Shown here: positions 35,960-45,533 of the stretch, piece after piece
How positions within the stretch are numbered: position 1 is the stretch's first letter
Layout of the letters: each line of letters opens with the position of its first letter
Origin: Muribaculaceae bacterium
GTDB lineage: Bacteria > Bacteroidota > Bacteroidia > Bacteroidales > Muribaculaceae
DNA length: 64,000 bases
Reading direction: 5' to 3'
NCBI GenBank assembly: GCA_017619355.1
Contig: JAFZSO010000008.1
Location: 1 to 64,000 of the forward strand
Position numbers and translations under genes: made by a program
The notes under the pieces: generated by a model
The model's input: the letters and a program-made list of their open reading frames with translations, nothing else
What the model was told of the DNA's origin: nothing
The model's database searches: none

Positions 35960-38677
35960 ATGAAAAAACTATTATTATTTCTAGCAATGATGTTAGCATG
36001 CCTCACATCATTTGCGCAAGTCGAGATTTCTGAAGCCCAAGCGCTTCAGTTGGTGAAGAATCACCGCAACTTGACGGTTGATTCTGCGAATTATTTTGTT
36101 GGAACAGTCACATCAGTCATCAACGACCGATTGAGATCCCCTATAGATGAGTCTGTATTACAGCAGAATATATGGCTAAACACAAATGATGATAAATGGC
36201 TCATATTTGTTGATGAGCAGCCCAAAAACTGCTGGAGCCACCCATGTACCTATTATTATCTACCTAAACAAGCTTTAACGCTAGATGCGGTTTCTATTCT
36301 TGAAGTGCAAGGGTGCTTGCCACCTTCAAAGGTACATCTTGCATGTTTGGAACGCAACACCCTAATTGGAACACAGGGAATGCCACGGTCATATGATTAC
36401 AGCAATCTTTCTCCTTTATCAGAGAACAAGTATGCTGAAAACACCAAGGTGTTGATTGTGTGGGGGGATGATTATGATCTTCAAATGTATGGAGACTGGG
36501 TTAATTGTTCAAATTTCTACAAAGTCCTTACAACAAAGTATCTGATACCCAAGTCGAACATACACATCCTCATGGGCATCGGCGATGATGAGTTTGACGT
36601 GATGCCTGATAACACCCCAATGCCGAAAGATTTCGACGGCGATGGTATTGATGAGAGTGTTCACACAAGCACACCCTATGGATTCAATGAGGCCGTAACC
36701 CAGATAGGGAGAGAACGAACAGACAATCTGGTGGTTTTCTACGTTGGTGCCATTGGATTCAGCTTTGATAGTTATAGTTTTGTTCTACAGCTGAGATATG
36801 GAGAAGTGCCAGCAGACACATTGAATAGATTTTTAGATATATCTAGGGCCAGATATGTAAACAATGTCATCATGAACTCGTCCGCCAGTTATTTCACACC
36901 TCCACTCCAGCCATATTATAATAGAACAATTACTACTTGCGGTTTTTCGGACCCTTCAAGTACATGGTTAGATATAGTTGAATGCACCAATAACTGGACT
37001 GGCGCATTTGCAGGCATTAACTACTATACCAGCAATAACATCATGAGCCTTGTTGACACAAATTCAGATGGTATCGTCAGTTTTAACGAGGCCTCAACCT
37101 ATGCGGGCAATGCTACAAACAAAGCTGTAACTACATTTTACTCAAATCCATCCACTTTGGGAAATGTGCTCTCTTTGGAAAGCATGCCTGAAGACGTATG
37201 TCTATATATTCGAGACAACAATCAAGACCCTGGTGTAGGCTGTAATTATCCTGACGGTGTTTATTGGAACAGCCCCGACATATGGGTACGTAATCAGGAT
37301 GATGGACTCGTCTATCAGGAAAGCGATCATCTGACAGGTGACAGCATTAACAAAGTGTACATATACACACGTGTGCATAATCGCGGCTATTTGGACTATG
37401 ACACTTCTAACAAGTATCTCAGACTGTACTGGAAATCAAACACTTTACGTTATACCAATAGCGAGGTATTCCCTGTAGGAATTCTCGGTAGAAACATTAC
37501 TACAATTACACTAGATTCTGTTATAGAGGCCGATTCTTCGCATATCTTTAAATATGAATGGACTGTGCCGCCTGCATTGCGTAAAGTGCAGAGCAATGCA
37601 ATTCTCGATTTTGAAGTAGTGGGCATGATATGTGATAATACTAACACTCAGATACCTGTAGATATCGAGGGTATGCCTGCCCTTTATCAGAACAGCAACC
37701 TGGCAATGCTTAAAGCTAACACAGTATGGCCTGTTCTGGGTAAACCTATCGGGGGCTCTTTTCCATTCCAATTGTTAACTTGGCAAACCTCAATTCCAAT
37801 ATATGTGAAGCCTAATGAGTACCATCAGATTCGTTTGAGTTCGGCTTCCAGCAGCGCTTTTTCGGGACTTTTGTCCAAATGTAATATAATCATGGAACTT
37901 TCCCCATCCATAGTACAGGATAACCCCAATTTCTTATACAGCAATATGACATCCGTCTCGCCAAATAAATACAAATTCAATAACATAAATGCCGCATGTG
38001 AATTCAGTGTGCCCCAAACATCTTCACTTGATTCCATTATAATACATTTTGAATATAAAGGATTGACGCCTGGTCAGGATATTGATGTGACTTTCAATGT
38101 TATCGACTGTGAGGTTGAAGACATATTCAAGGACGTCGAATCATACAGGGTTTATATAGCCGGTATGCCCATACAGTCTCCCATCGAAAGTATGAACCAA
38201 CCAGGTATTGGTGTTGATGAAAGCGACCAGGACTGTTGCCAATTGGTTGCATTAAATGTGGATGGACCTTCTAGGCTGGAATGGTATGGTCCACATAATG
38301 AGTGGCTTGGCTATGGAGAAATATTGAGGTTGAGTAATGGCAGAGAACAGGGCGAATATAAATTGCGAGTGGTTTCATTAAGAAATGGATCTGTCTCTTA
38401 CGCAACGGTTACATTAGGGTCCGAGACAGCTATAGAGGGAATATCCCCCAATCCGTTCACCAGTCAGTTAACGGTGCGTCTTATCCAGCCAGCCACTACA
38501 AGCATGAGTGTCAGGCTATCACCCTTGAGCGTAGTGGGTAGCATAATTGAACTGCCTGTAACTTTTGGTGAGCAGGAAGTTGTTGTTTCTGCCTCAGAAT
38601 GCCCCAGCGGCATCTATGCTGTTGGCCTTTATCAAAATGGAGCCATGATAGATAATCGTATTGTCATCAAACAGTGA
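35960..38677 (+). CDS. Secreted legumain/gingipain-fold (C13-like) protein with apparently dead active site and T9SS tail
   Basis: 905 aa. A signal peptide precedes a caspase/legumain-type domain at ~150-380 (KVLIVWGDDYDLQMYGDW, LVVFYVGAIGFSF, NNVIMNSSASYFTPPL, ITTCGFSDPSSTW). Active relatives carry a DHG histidine after the VVFY-type strand and a Cys-Ser-Gly after the NNIVM-type strand. Here the positions read VGAIG and NSSAS, without His or Cys. The calcium-like loop DTNSDGIVSFNEAS and the segment YIRDNNQDPG...NSPDIWVRNQDDG, both usual in this family, are present. The remainder is beta-rich. The last ~80 residues (ISPNPFTSQLTVRL...GIYAVGLYQNGAMIDNRIVIK) are a T9SS type A sorting tail. The protein is probably surface-exposed, a binding or decoy protein not a protease. 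Confidence 0.8.
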   Translation: MKKLLLFLAMMLACLTSFAQVEISEAQALQLVKNHRNLTVDSANYFVGTVTSVINDRLRSPIDESVLQQNIWLNTNDDKWLIFVDEQPKNCWSHPCTYYYLPKQALTLDAVSILEVQGCLPPSKVHLACLERNTLIGTQGMPRSYDYSNLSPLSENKYAENTKVLIVWGDDYDLQMYGDWVNCSNFYKVLTTKYLIPKSNIHILMGIGDDEFDVMPDNTPMPKDFDGDGIDESVHTSTPYGFNEAVTQIGRERTDNLVVFYVGAIGFSFDSYSFVLQLRYGEVPADTLNRFLDISRARYVNNVIMNSSASYFTPPLQPYYNRTITTCGFSDPSSTWLDIVECTNNWTGAFAGINYYTSNNIMSLVDTNSDGIVSFNEASTYAGNATNKAVTTFYSNPSTLGNVLSLESMPEDVCLYIRDNNQDPGVGCNYPDGVYWNSPDIWVRNQDDGLVYQESDHLTGDSINKVYIYTRVHNRGYLDYDTSNKYLRLYWKSNTLRYTNSEVFPVGILGRNITTITLDSVIEADSSHIFKYEWTVPPALRKVQSNAILDFEVVGMICDNTNTQIPVDIEGMPALYQNSNLAMLKANTVWPVLGKPIGGSFPFQLLTWQTSIPIYVKPNEYHQIRLSSASSSAFSGLLSKCNIIMELSPSIVQDNPNFLYSNMTSVSPNKYKFNNINAACEFSVPQTSSLDSIIIHFEYKGLTPGQDIDVTFNVIDCEVEDIFKDVESYRVYIAGMPIQSPIESMNQPGIGVDESDQDCCQLVALNVDGPSRLEWYGPHNEWLGYGEILRLSNGREQGEYKLRVVSLRNGSVSYATVTLGSETAIEGISPNPFTSQLTVRLIQPATTSMSVRLSPLSVVGSIIELPVTFGEQEVVVSASECPSGIYAVGLYQNGAMIDNRIVIKQ

Positions 38678-38738
38678 TTCCTGTAAAAAATTAAGAAACA
38701 TATTTATTAATTTATTAATTCATTAAAAATACAAGATT

Positions 38739-39737
38739 ATGAAAAAGTCAATTATTTTATCGATGCTGATGCTGATAGGCATCACAGGCGTGCAGGCGCA
38801 GGAATATGAGTATGTGCCGCTGGTGCGCGAAGGCGTGAAATGGGTCTATTATCTTGGCATGAGAAAGAGTGGCGACATGACGACACAGTGGAGACCTCTA
38901 ACCATAGAATTCAAGGGAGACACGACCTTGAATGGCTTTTCGTTTCCAAGCTCTTTAGATAAAACATTCAAGAAATGCTACATGACCATAGACCCCGAAT
39001 ATAAAGAAGTGCTTCCACTCGTTTCTGATGAGAATGGAACTTTTCTGGCAGCTTTGATGCGTGAGAATGACAAGCGGGTGTTTGCCATTTATACCGAGAA
39101 CTACATTAATGCATTCATACCACGCCCAGTCATGCATAGTTATGTGACAGGACTTGCGACAGGTGCACACTATGGGCCGATTGATCCTGATGACATCAAC
39201 GCCATTGATGGCGCAAAACTGAACGAGATGTGGATGATCTACGACTTTAACGATCCCGATAGTTTCATTAAGCACGTGTCATATAGTTTCAATAATGATA
39301 TTTACTACTATAGTAATAAATATGCTGTTGAACTGGAGAGTGTGATGGTTAATGGCACATTGCGGAAAAGATATGGATTTGAGACTGAAAAAGAAGGAGA
39401 TTATGGTCCAAATTATTTTCCTGAGTGGGTTGAAGGCGTCGGATGGAATTTTCTGGCAGCAGATCAAAGGTTCAGTACATTTGTCTCTCCATTTGGAGAC
39501 TTATATCGTTCAGGGGTGTTGTACACTAAATTCTCGCATGTGGAAGAAGACGGGAAAGTCATCTTAAAAGGGCCGTTTTTTGATGAGTTTAATGAACCAG
39601 ATGACATTAATGAAATTTCTGCCGACACATATATTAACGGTGACCCAAATTACTACAACCTGATGGGCCAGCCCGTGGCAGAACCCACGCAGCCAGGCAT
39701 CTACATCCACCACGGCAAAAAACTCGTGATTAAGTGA
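38739..39737 (+). CDS. Secreted protein of unknown function with T9SS-like tail
   Basis: 332 aa. The signal peptide is MKKSIILSMLMLIGITGVQAQ. The body (~25-295) has no recognised fold; it shows repeated Trp/Tyr/Gly-rich segments and a YEYVPLVREGVKWVYYL start that recurs in Bacteroidales secreted proteins. The end (NYYNLMGQPVAEPTQPGIYIHHGKKLVIK) is the characteristic Prevotella/Muribaculaceae T9SS tail. It is 61 nt downstream of the pseudo-protease gene with no terminator between, so it belongs to the same unit. No enzymatic motifs seen. Confidence 0.75.
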   Translation: MKKSIILSMLMLIGITGVQAQEYEYVPLVREGVKWVYYLGMRKSGDMTTQWRPLTIEFKGDTTLNGFSFPSSLDKTFKKCYMTIDPEYKEVLPLVSDENGTFLAALMRENDKRVFAIYTENYINAFIPRPVMHSYVTGLATGAHYGPIDPDDINAIDGAKLNEMWMIYDFNDPDSFIKHVSYSFNNDIYYYSNKYAVELESVMVNGTLRKRYGFETEKEGDYGPNYFPEWVEGVGWNFLAADQRFSTFVSPFGDLYRSGVLYTKFSHVEEDGKVILKGPFFDEFNEPDDINEISADTYINGDPNYYNLMGQPVAEPTQPGIYIHHGKKLVIK

Positions 39738-39922
39738 GCGAAAAGTCAAGGCTTGCTTGAACTTTTCCGAGCGTGAACGAGTTCGAGCGTCAGCTCAACA
39801 TCGTGGTCGAATGAGAAGTGCCCTGGTTTGGTTAGAGCCATTTTGAACGAAAACAATTTTGATCATAATGAAAAGTGATTGAGAATTTAATTAAATTTCA
39901 TAATAGCATTAATGATTACTGG

Positions 39923-39944
39923 GGGCTGGCGACGATGCCAGCCC
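39923..39944 (+). terminator. Intrinsic terminator-like hairpin (GGGCTGGC/GCCAGCCC family)
   Basis: GGGCTGGC-GACGAT-GCCAGCCC, the same stem as in the dockerin cassettes, 186 bp after the end of the T9SS-tailed gene. The T-run is poor (TCACTGTTTG). Confidence 0.6.
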
Positions 39945-40448
39945 TCACTGTTTGTCCGTAATCTCAAGGAGCGAGCAGCAGAATCCGCTCGACAGAGCGG
40001 TGTGCGAAAAGTGAACCATCGTGCAAACCGAATCCAGTGTCATATTTATATGAGCATTGGTGAGGTGCAGCCGATGCTGCGCGAAGCGACACCCAACAAT
40101 TGTCATCCGTTGTCATTCATTGTCTGATTAATTTACGGGTAATTCATGGAAATTTACGGAGACTTACCCCCGCGCAGTCAATCTCCCTAACTCCTCAACT
40201 CCTTAGAGCCCCCGCCTATTTGCGTTTCACATTGGCAACATTTGCCCTATCCCCTATCTTCGCCCGTGTGTCCCCGCACAAGCGCTCTTTGACAATTTTT
40301 CCATGCAGCATAATCAGTCAGAAGGGCGTGTGGCATCGCCTCACGATAGCACACAATGAACAACGAACCCCGAAGGGCTCGAGGCGATGTTGAAGCACGA
40401 GTCACGCTTGCGTGGCGTGCGGTGCCGAAGGCAGCACCACTCGACCCA

Positions 40449-40502
40449 ACGTAAGCAGTATGAATACTCACGAAAGCAGTACAATAAACAACGAAAGCAG
40501 TA
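40449..40502 (+). repeat. Phased 21-bp repeat array, three units
   Basis: ACGTAAGCAGTA at 40449-40460, then ACGAAAGCAGTA at 40470-40481 and 40491-40502, with start-to-start spacing of exactly 21 bp twice. The intervening bases (TGAATACTC, CAATAAACA) are related to each other and to the 5.7-kb array. Confidence 0.75.
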
Positions 40503-40587
40503 TGATACCAAAACAATCAACCCACTTAAAATCAATTAATTATCATATTTATCCACAAATTTCCCATAATTCCCACATGATTCACCC

Positions 40588-40710
40588 TTCCCACCGTTCC
40601 CTAATGTTTCATTCACCTCGCTCTCAAAGATAAATCCCGCGCGCATCACCGCGCGGCTTTTTCGGGGCTCCTTTTTGAACTTTTTGCGAGAGCAACTCCC
40701 CGCGCCGTCA
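40588..40710 (+). repeat. Intergenic module with hairpin, copy B
   Basis: TTCCCACCGTTCCC (40588-40601), hairpin CCGCGCG-CATCAC-CGCGCGG followed by CTTTTT (40637-40661), GAACTTTTT, then CCCCGCGCCGTCA (ending at 40710). Same order and orientation as 5831-5938, but with a different hairpin sequence, so the stem is preserved while its bases change. Confidence 0.65.
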
Positions 40711-40771
40711 GTGCACGTCTCCATAAATGCAAAAAAATGATAACGCATTGTTCTGCACCGATTTTTTTTGC

Positions 40772-40779
40772 TAAATTTG
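40772..40779 (+). promoter_or_regulatory. -7 box of the parE operon
   Basis: TAAATTTG, 38 bp ahead of the ATG at 40817. Its upstream element is poor (TTG at 40748-40750). Confidence 0.5.
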
Positions 40780-40816
40780 TAGGTTATTTCAGAAATCTCA
40801 ATTTTTACAACCAATA

Positions 40817-42775
40817 ATGGCTGAAAACGTAGAATTAAACGACATTGAACAGCAGTCCTCCGACTTCGGTGGATATGAAAAACTCATTACCCTCACACCA
40901 CGTGAGCACATCAGGCTGCGCCCGGGCATGTACATTGGCAAGCTGGGCGATGGTTCCCAGAGCGACGACGGCATTTATGTGCTCATGAAAGAGGTCATAG
41001 ATAACAGTATTGACGAGTATAATACTGGCTTTGCCAAGCCTACCATCAGCATAGACGTGGAAGATGGCACTGTCACAATTCGCGACTATGGCCGCGGCAT
41101 TCCCCTGGATCAGGTCAAGGATGCCTCGTCAAAAATGAACACAGGCGGCAAGTACGACTCCAAGAACTACAAGCGTAGTGTGGGTCTTAACGGTGTGGGT
41201 ATCAAGGCTGTGAATGCTCTGTCGAGCAACTTCTACATCCGCTCGGTGCGCGACGGACAGTGCGCCAGTGTCACTTATAAGGAAGGGGTAGTCAAGAAGG
41301 AAAGCGGCATTGTCGCCGCCGATGAGGGTGAAGAAAACGGCACGCTCGTTCGCTTCAAGCCCGATGGCACTATCTTCAAGAACTTCGAGTTCCGTGAGGA
41401 TATCATTGAAACGATGGTCAAGAACTACTCGTTCCTCAATACCGGCCTCTCACTCCTTTTCAACGGCAAGCGTTATCATTCGCGCAATGGCTTGAGTGAT
41501 CTGGTGAAGGAGAACATGACCAACGATCCGCTCTATCCGCTCATGCATTTCAAGGACAACGACATTGAAATCGTGGTTACGCATGCACAGCAGATGGGCG
41601 AGGAGTTCTACTCCTTTGTCAACGGCCAGCACACCACTCAGGGCGGCACGCACCAGACGGCCTTCCGCGAAGTGCTTTCACGCACCATCAAGGAATTCTA
41701 TGGCAAGAACTTTGAGTTCAGCGACATTCGCAATGGCATTGTGGCCGCTGTGAGCATCAAGGTCGAGGAACCCGTGTTTGAGTCGCAGACCAAAATCAAG
41801 CTGGGCAGCAACCTCATGTGGAAAGACGGCCCAACCATTTATAAGTTCATCAATGACTTCGTGAAACGCGAAGTCGACAATTACCTGCACAAGAATCCGG
41901 AAACGGCCGAAGTCATGCTCAAAAAAATCATGGAAAGTGAGCGTGAGCGCAAGGCCATTGCGGGTGTAACGAAACTCACGCGCGAACGTGCCAAGAAGGT
42001 GGCCCTTCACAATAGCAAACTGCGCGACTGCCATGTGCACTTCAACGACAACCGCCCGGGCAAGGTCGACCGCCGTGAAGAGACCTCACTGTTTATCACC
42101 GAGGGCCTTTCGGCAAGTGGCTCCATCACCACCATTCGCGATGTCGAGACCCAAGCCGTGTTCTCGCTCAAAGGTAAGCCGCTCAACACCTACGGTCTTC
42201 CTACCAAAAAGGTGTATGAGAATGAGGAGTTCGGGCTCCTGCAGGCTGCGCTTAACATCGACGATGGCATCGACGGACTGCGTTACAACAAGGTGATTAT
42301 CGCTACCGATGCCGATGTCGACGGCATGCACATCCGCTTGCTCCTGCTCACTTATTTCCTTCAGTTCTATCCTGAACTGATCAAGACGGGGCACCTCTAC
42401 ATCCTCCAGACGCCGCTTTTCCGCGTGCGCAACCGCAAGGAGGCCAAGCGCAAGAGCCGTGCCGCTGGCAAGGAGGCCAAAGAGCAGAAGGCTGAAACCT
42501 ACTATTGCTATAATAACGAGGAACGCGTCAGGGCCATCAATAAATTAGGCGAAAATGCCGAAATCACTCGATTCAAAGGCCTCGGCGAGATTTCTCCTCC
42601 TGAATTCAAGGATTTCATTGGCCCCGACATGCGCCTTGACCGCGTGCATCTGCGCAAAGAAGACTCGGTGAACAACATGCTCGCCTTCTTCATGGGCAAG
42701 AACACCATGGAGCGTCAGGAATTTATTGTTAACAACTTAGTGATTGAAGACGATGAAGACATCACACTGCACTAA
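40817..42775 (+). CDS. parE: DNA topoisomerase IV subunit B
   Basis: 652 aa. It has a GHKL ATPase domain ([32 protein letters not shown]), a transducer domain and a TOPRIM domain ([23 protein letters not shown]). The shorter TOPRIM region and the ASGSITT...[17 protein letters not shown] phrase fit ParE better than GyrB. The usual EGDSA motif reads EGLSA: residue 431 is Leu (codon CTT) where relatives have Asp. The enzyme, with ParC, decatenates chromosomes. It overlaps coaD by 23 nt and is followed by an S41 protease gene; this parE-coaD-protease order is known in Bacteroidetes. ParC is not in the window. Confidence 0.93.
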   Translation: MAENVELNDIEQQSSDFGGYEKLITLTPREHIRLRPGMYIGKLGDGSQSDDGIYVLMKEVIDNSIDEYNTGFAKPTISIDVEDGTVTIRDYGRGIPLDQVKDASSKMNTGGKYDSKNYKRSVGLNGVGIKAVNALSSNFYIRSVRDGQCASVTYKEGVVKKESGIVAADEGEENGTLVRFKPDGTIFKNFEFREDIIETMVKNYSFLNTGLSLLFNGKRYHSRNGLSDLVKENMTNDPLYPLMHFKDNDIEIVVTHAQQMGEEFYSFVNGQHTTQGGTHQTAFREVLSRTIKEFYGKNFEFSDIRNGIVAAVSIKVEEPVFESQTKIKLGSNLMWKDGPTIYKFINDFVKREVDNYLHKNPETAEVMLKKIMESERERKAIAGVTKLTRERAKKVALHNSKLRDCHVHFNDNRPGKVDRREETSLFITEGLSASGSITTIRDVETQAVFSLKGKPLNTYGLPTKKVYENEEFGLLQAALNIDDGIDGLRYNKVIIATDADVDGMHIRLLLLTYFLQFYPELIKTGHLYILQTPLFRVRNRKEAKRKSRAAGKEAKEQKAETYYCYNNEERVRAINKLGENAEITRFKGLGEISPPEFKDFIGPDMRLDRVHLRKEDSVNNMLAFFMGKNTMERQEFIVNNLVIEDDEDITLH

Positions 42776-43262
42776 CAAGAGAATAGCCCTCTTCCCAGGC
42801 TCGTTCGACCCCTTCACTCGAGGCCACGAGTCTATTGTGATGAGGGCTCTGCCACTGTTCGACGAAATCATCATCGCCATTGGCGTCAACATCAACAAGC
42901 AGGCACTCACTTCGATGGAGCTTCGCCAGAAACTCATCGAGTCGGCTTTCAGGAATGAACCTAAGGTGAAAGTGGTCACCTACACGGGACTGACGGCCGA
43001 TGTGGCGCGACTCTATGGTGCCAACTTCTTCCTGCGTGGCGTGCGCATGATTCAGGATTTTGAGAACGAGATGAATATGGCCGAGGTGAACCGTGAGCTT
43101 TCGGGCATCGAGACTGTGCTGCTCTATACCTTGCCTGAATACAGCCACATCAGTTCCAGCATTGTGCGTGAATTGGTCAAATATGAGCAGGATGTGTCGA
43201 GCTATCTGCCCATCAACATCGACAAGAACCTGGTCCCAGACCACTGGATTTTCAAAAAGTAA
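42753..43262 (+). CDS. coaD: Phosphopantetheine adenylyltransferase
   Basis: 169 aa from the ATG at 42753; a TTG at 42744 is possible but not needed. The nucleotidyltransferase motif is [14 protein letters not shown] (T-x-G-H), with [23 protein letters not shown] and the ISSSIVREL motif further on. The enzyme makes dephospho-CoA from phosphopantetheine and ATP. The start codon lies inside the parE 3' end, indicating translational coupling. The first 8 residues (MKTSHCTN) are an extension relative to the usual start at KRIALFPG. Confidence 0.95.
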   Translation: MKTSHCTNKRIALFPGSFDPFTRGHESIVMRALPLFDEIIIAIGVNINKQALTSMELRQKLIESAFRNEPKVKVVTYTGLTADVARLYGANFFLRGVRMIQDFENEMNMAEVNRELSGIETVLLYTLPEYSHISSSIVRELVKYEQDVSSYLPINIDKNLVPDHWIFKK

Positions 43263-43283
43263 TAATTTGTTGTAGAATATATT

Positions 43284-44957
43284 ATGAAAAAAACTAACAT
43301 ATTTATCATTATTGCTGTGCTGGTTACAGCAGTGGCGGGTGCGCGTCAGTCGGTGCCTAAGTCGCTGCAGAAACTCATGAACGCTCAGTATGCCATCAGC
43401 AACCTCTATGTGGATAGTGTCGACGATGAAAAACTCGTTGAAGATGCTATTATAGGCATGCTCGACAAGCTCGACCCGCACTCAAGCTACACCGACGCCA
43501 AGGAGACCAAGGAGATGGAGGAACCTCTGCAGGGTGAGTTCAGCGGAATTGGCATCCAGTTCAACATGAAGCAGGACACCCTCTATGTGATACAGACCAC
43601 TCCTGGCGGTCCCTCGGAGCGCGTGGGTATTTTGCCTGGCGACCGCATCATCTACGTCAATGATACATCTATTGCCGGCGTCAAAATCAAGAATAGCGAA
43701 ATCCAGCGCAAACTGCGCGGCAAGAAGGGTACCAAGGTCACTGTGAAAGTGAAACGTGGCAACCAGAAGGACCTCATTACCTTTAAGATAACACGCGACA
43801 AAATACCCCTCTATAGCGTCGATGCCAGCTATATGCTCGATGAGCGCACGGGGTACATACGCATTTCAAGTTTTGGTGCCAAGACCTACGACGAGATGAT
43901 GGATGCGCTCAACAAACTCAAGAAGCAGGGCATGAACCAGGTGATCATCGACCTTAACGACAATGGCGGTGGCTACCTCAACTCGGCCATTGAAATGAGC
44001 AACGAGTTCCTTGAGGGTGGACAGCTGATTGTCTATACCGAGGGACTGAACTCTCCCCGAAACGAGGCTACTGCTTTTGGCAACGGCAAATATAAAGACC
44101 TCAAGATGGTAGTCATGGTCAATCAGTATAGCGCTTCGGCTTCTGAGATCTTTGCCGGAGCCATGCAGGACTGGGATAGGGCCGTGGTGGTTGGCCGACG
44201 CACCTTTGCCAAAGGCCTCGTCCAGCGTCCCATCCGCTTCGACGACGGCTCCATGATGCGGCTCACCGTGGCACGCTACTATACCCCTTCAGGCCGATGC
44301 ATCCAGAAACCCTATGTCAAGGGCGACAAGAAGGCTTATAGCGAGGATATCCTGAACCGCTCTAAAGAGGGCGAGTACTACTGCGTCGATAGCATTCAGT
44401 TCAACGACTCCTTGCGCTATGCCACCCTCAAGAACCATCGCACCATTTACGGCGGAGGCGGCATCATGCCCGACATTTTCGTGCCTGTCGACACAAGTGA
44501 GTATAGCACTTACTATCGCGATCTGGTGGCCAAAGGTGTCATCTATCAGTATGCTATTGATTATGTCGACAAGCATCGCAAAGATATTAAGAAACAGTAT
44601 GCTACGGTCGAAGACTTCGACCAACGCTTTAATGTGACCGATGACATGATGCAGGCGCTCATCGCTGCCGGGGAGAAGGAGAAAGTGACCTTCAACGAGG
44701 AGCAATACAACACCAGCAAACGCGTCCTGCACACCTATGTCAAGGCTCTCATTGCCCGCGACACCTTCGCCGAACAGGAAGCTTACACCAAAATTGTCAA
44801 CCACGAGAATCCCGACCTCAAGGCCGCTCTCGAGGTCATCTACGACGACGCTCGCTACAACAGCCTTCTGCTCAAAGGCAACCCCGAGTACGAAGCCATC
44901 GCCGCCCGCCACCGCCAGACTCAACTCGAAAAGCAAGGGTCTAACGACAATCCCTAA
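43284..44957 (+). CDS. C-terminal processing peptidase, S41 family
   Basis: 557 aa. A signal peptide or N-terminal anchor (MKKTNIFIIIAVLVTAVAGA) is followed by a small helical region (DAIIGMLDKLDPHSSYTD), a PDZ domain (~85-165, PGDRIIYVNDTSIAGV) and the S41 core. The serine is in QYSASASEIFAG near residue 284 and the lysine in RTFAKGLVQ. The C-terminal ~170 residues extend the core. CtpA-type enzymes cleave proteins from their C-terminus in the periplasm. It follows coaD by 21 nt as third gene of the parE unit and ends at a strong hairpin. Confidence 0.94.
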   Translation: MKKTNIFIIIAVLVTAVAGARQSVPKSLQKLMNAQYAISNLYVDSVDDEKLVEDAIIGMLDKLDPHSSYTDAKETKEMEEPLQGEFSGIGIQFNMKQDTLYVIQTTPGGPSERVGILPGDRIIYVNDTSIAGVKIKNSEIQRKLRGKKGTKVTVKVKRGNQKDLITFKITRDKIPLYSVDASYMLDERTGYIRISSFGAKTYDEMMDALNKLKKQGMNQVIIDLNDNGGGYLNSAIEMSNEFLEGGQLIVYTEGLNSPRNEATAFGNGKYKDLKMVVMVNQYSASASEIFAGAMQDWDRAVVVGRRTFAKGLVQRPIRFDDGSMMRLTVARYYTPSGRCIQKPYVKGDKKAYSEDILNRSKEGEYYCVDSIQFNDSLRYATLKNHRTIYGGGGIMPDIFVPVDTSEYSTYYRDLVAKGVIYQYAIDYVDKHRKDIKKQYATVEDFDQRFNVTDDMMQALIAAGEKEKVTFNEEQYNTSKRVLHTYVKALIARDTFAEQEAYTKIVNHENPDLKAALEVIYDDARYNSLLLKGNPEYEAIAARHRQTQLEKQGSNDNP

Positions 44958-44978
44958 CTCCAACCAATGATAATACAA

Positions 44979-45010
44979 CAGATGCCCTGAAGCGTGCTTC
45001 GGGGCATCTG
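44979..45010. terminator. Bidirectional intrinsic terminator
   Basis: CAGATGCCCTGAAGC-GTGC-TTCGGGGCATCTG with TTTGTTATTT after it. It lies between the convergent S41 protease and small secreted protein genes. Confidence 0.8.
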
Positions 45011-45041
45011 TTTGTTATTTCTTGTAAATCAGAGAGTTGGG

Positions 45042-45524
45042 CTACTCTTCGATGACGTAGACTGAGATGGAGTCGGGGGTGGAGGCCACTGAGAGGTCCA
45101 TCTTGTAGGTGGAGTCGTTGTCGAGCGTCAATTCTTGCTCATCCCCGGCTGACATAGTGACGCTTCTGTAAACGCCACCCATATCGTAAGAATTCTTGGC
45201 GACGGGTTTGCTGTAGGAGTGAAAATAGGATTTCGACATAGTCCATAAGTTCTTCTCAATGGGTTTGGCAAGTTTCTTGATTTTTCCCGAGAATTTCTTT
45301 TTCACCATCCAGCGATTGCCGGTCTCCTTGTCGACAAACACCAGCACGCCATCTTCCATCACTGTGACTTTGGCGTCGGCGTCAATTGTTGTTCCCGACT
45401 GGAGATATGTTTTCTGGCCTTTCACCTTTACACAATAGGCCTTTTCCACATAGTAGGTCTTAGCCATTGCCACCGACAAAGCCGATAGCAATACAACAGC
45501 AGTTATTAATAGTATTTTCTTCAT
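45042..45524 (-). CDS. Small exported protein paired with CHASE2 gene, unknown function
   Basis: 160 aa. The signal peptide is MKKILLITAVVLLSALSVAMA. The mature part is basic in its centre (KFSGKIKKLAKPIEKNLWTMSKSYFHSYSK). It begins with YYVEKAYCVKVKGQKTYLQSGTTI and ends with a beta-like segment (LDNDSTYKMDLSVASTPDSISVYVIEE). I do not recognise the family. The gene begins 9 nt after the CHASE2 gene on the same strand, so the two are cotranscribed and may act as a pair. Confidence 0.65.
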   Translation of the reverse strand: MKKILLITAVVLLSALSVAMAKTYYVEKAYCVKVKGQKTYLQSGTTIDADAKVTVMEDGVLVFVDKETGNRWMVKKKFSGKIKKLAKPIEKNLWTMSKSYFHSYSKPVAKNSYDMGGVYRSVTMSAGDEQELTLDNDSTYKMDLSVASTPDSISVYVIEE

Positions 45525-45533
45525 TGTTTTGAG

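Larger units (their letters stand above)
39738..40771. other. Second gene-free, repeat-rich zone
   Basis: About 1.03 kb without a supportable gene. It contains a fourth GGGCTGGC terminator (39923), a block TAATTCATGGAAATTTACGG then GGAGAC...CCCCCGCG (about 40138-40175) shared with 6140-6195, the phased 21-bp repeat (40449-40502) and the hairpin module (40588-40710). Confidence 0.7.

Noticed and set aside
40449..40502. Possible mini CRISPR array
   Set aside because: Repeats are ~12 bp conserved in a 21-bp period with no unique spacers of ~30 bp, and no cas genes are in the window.
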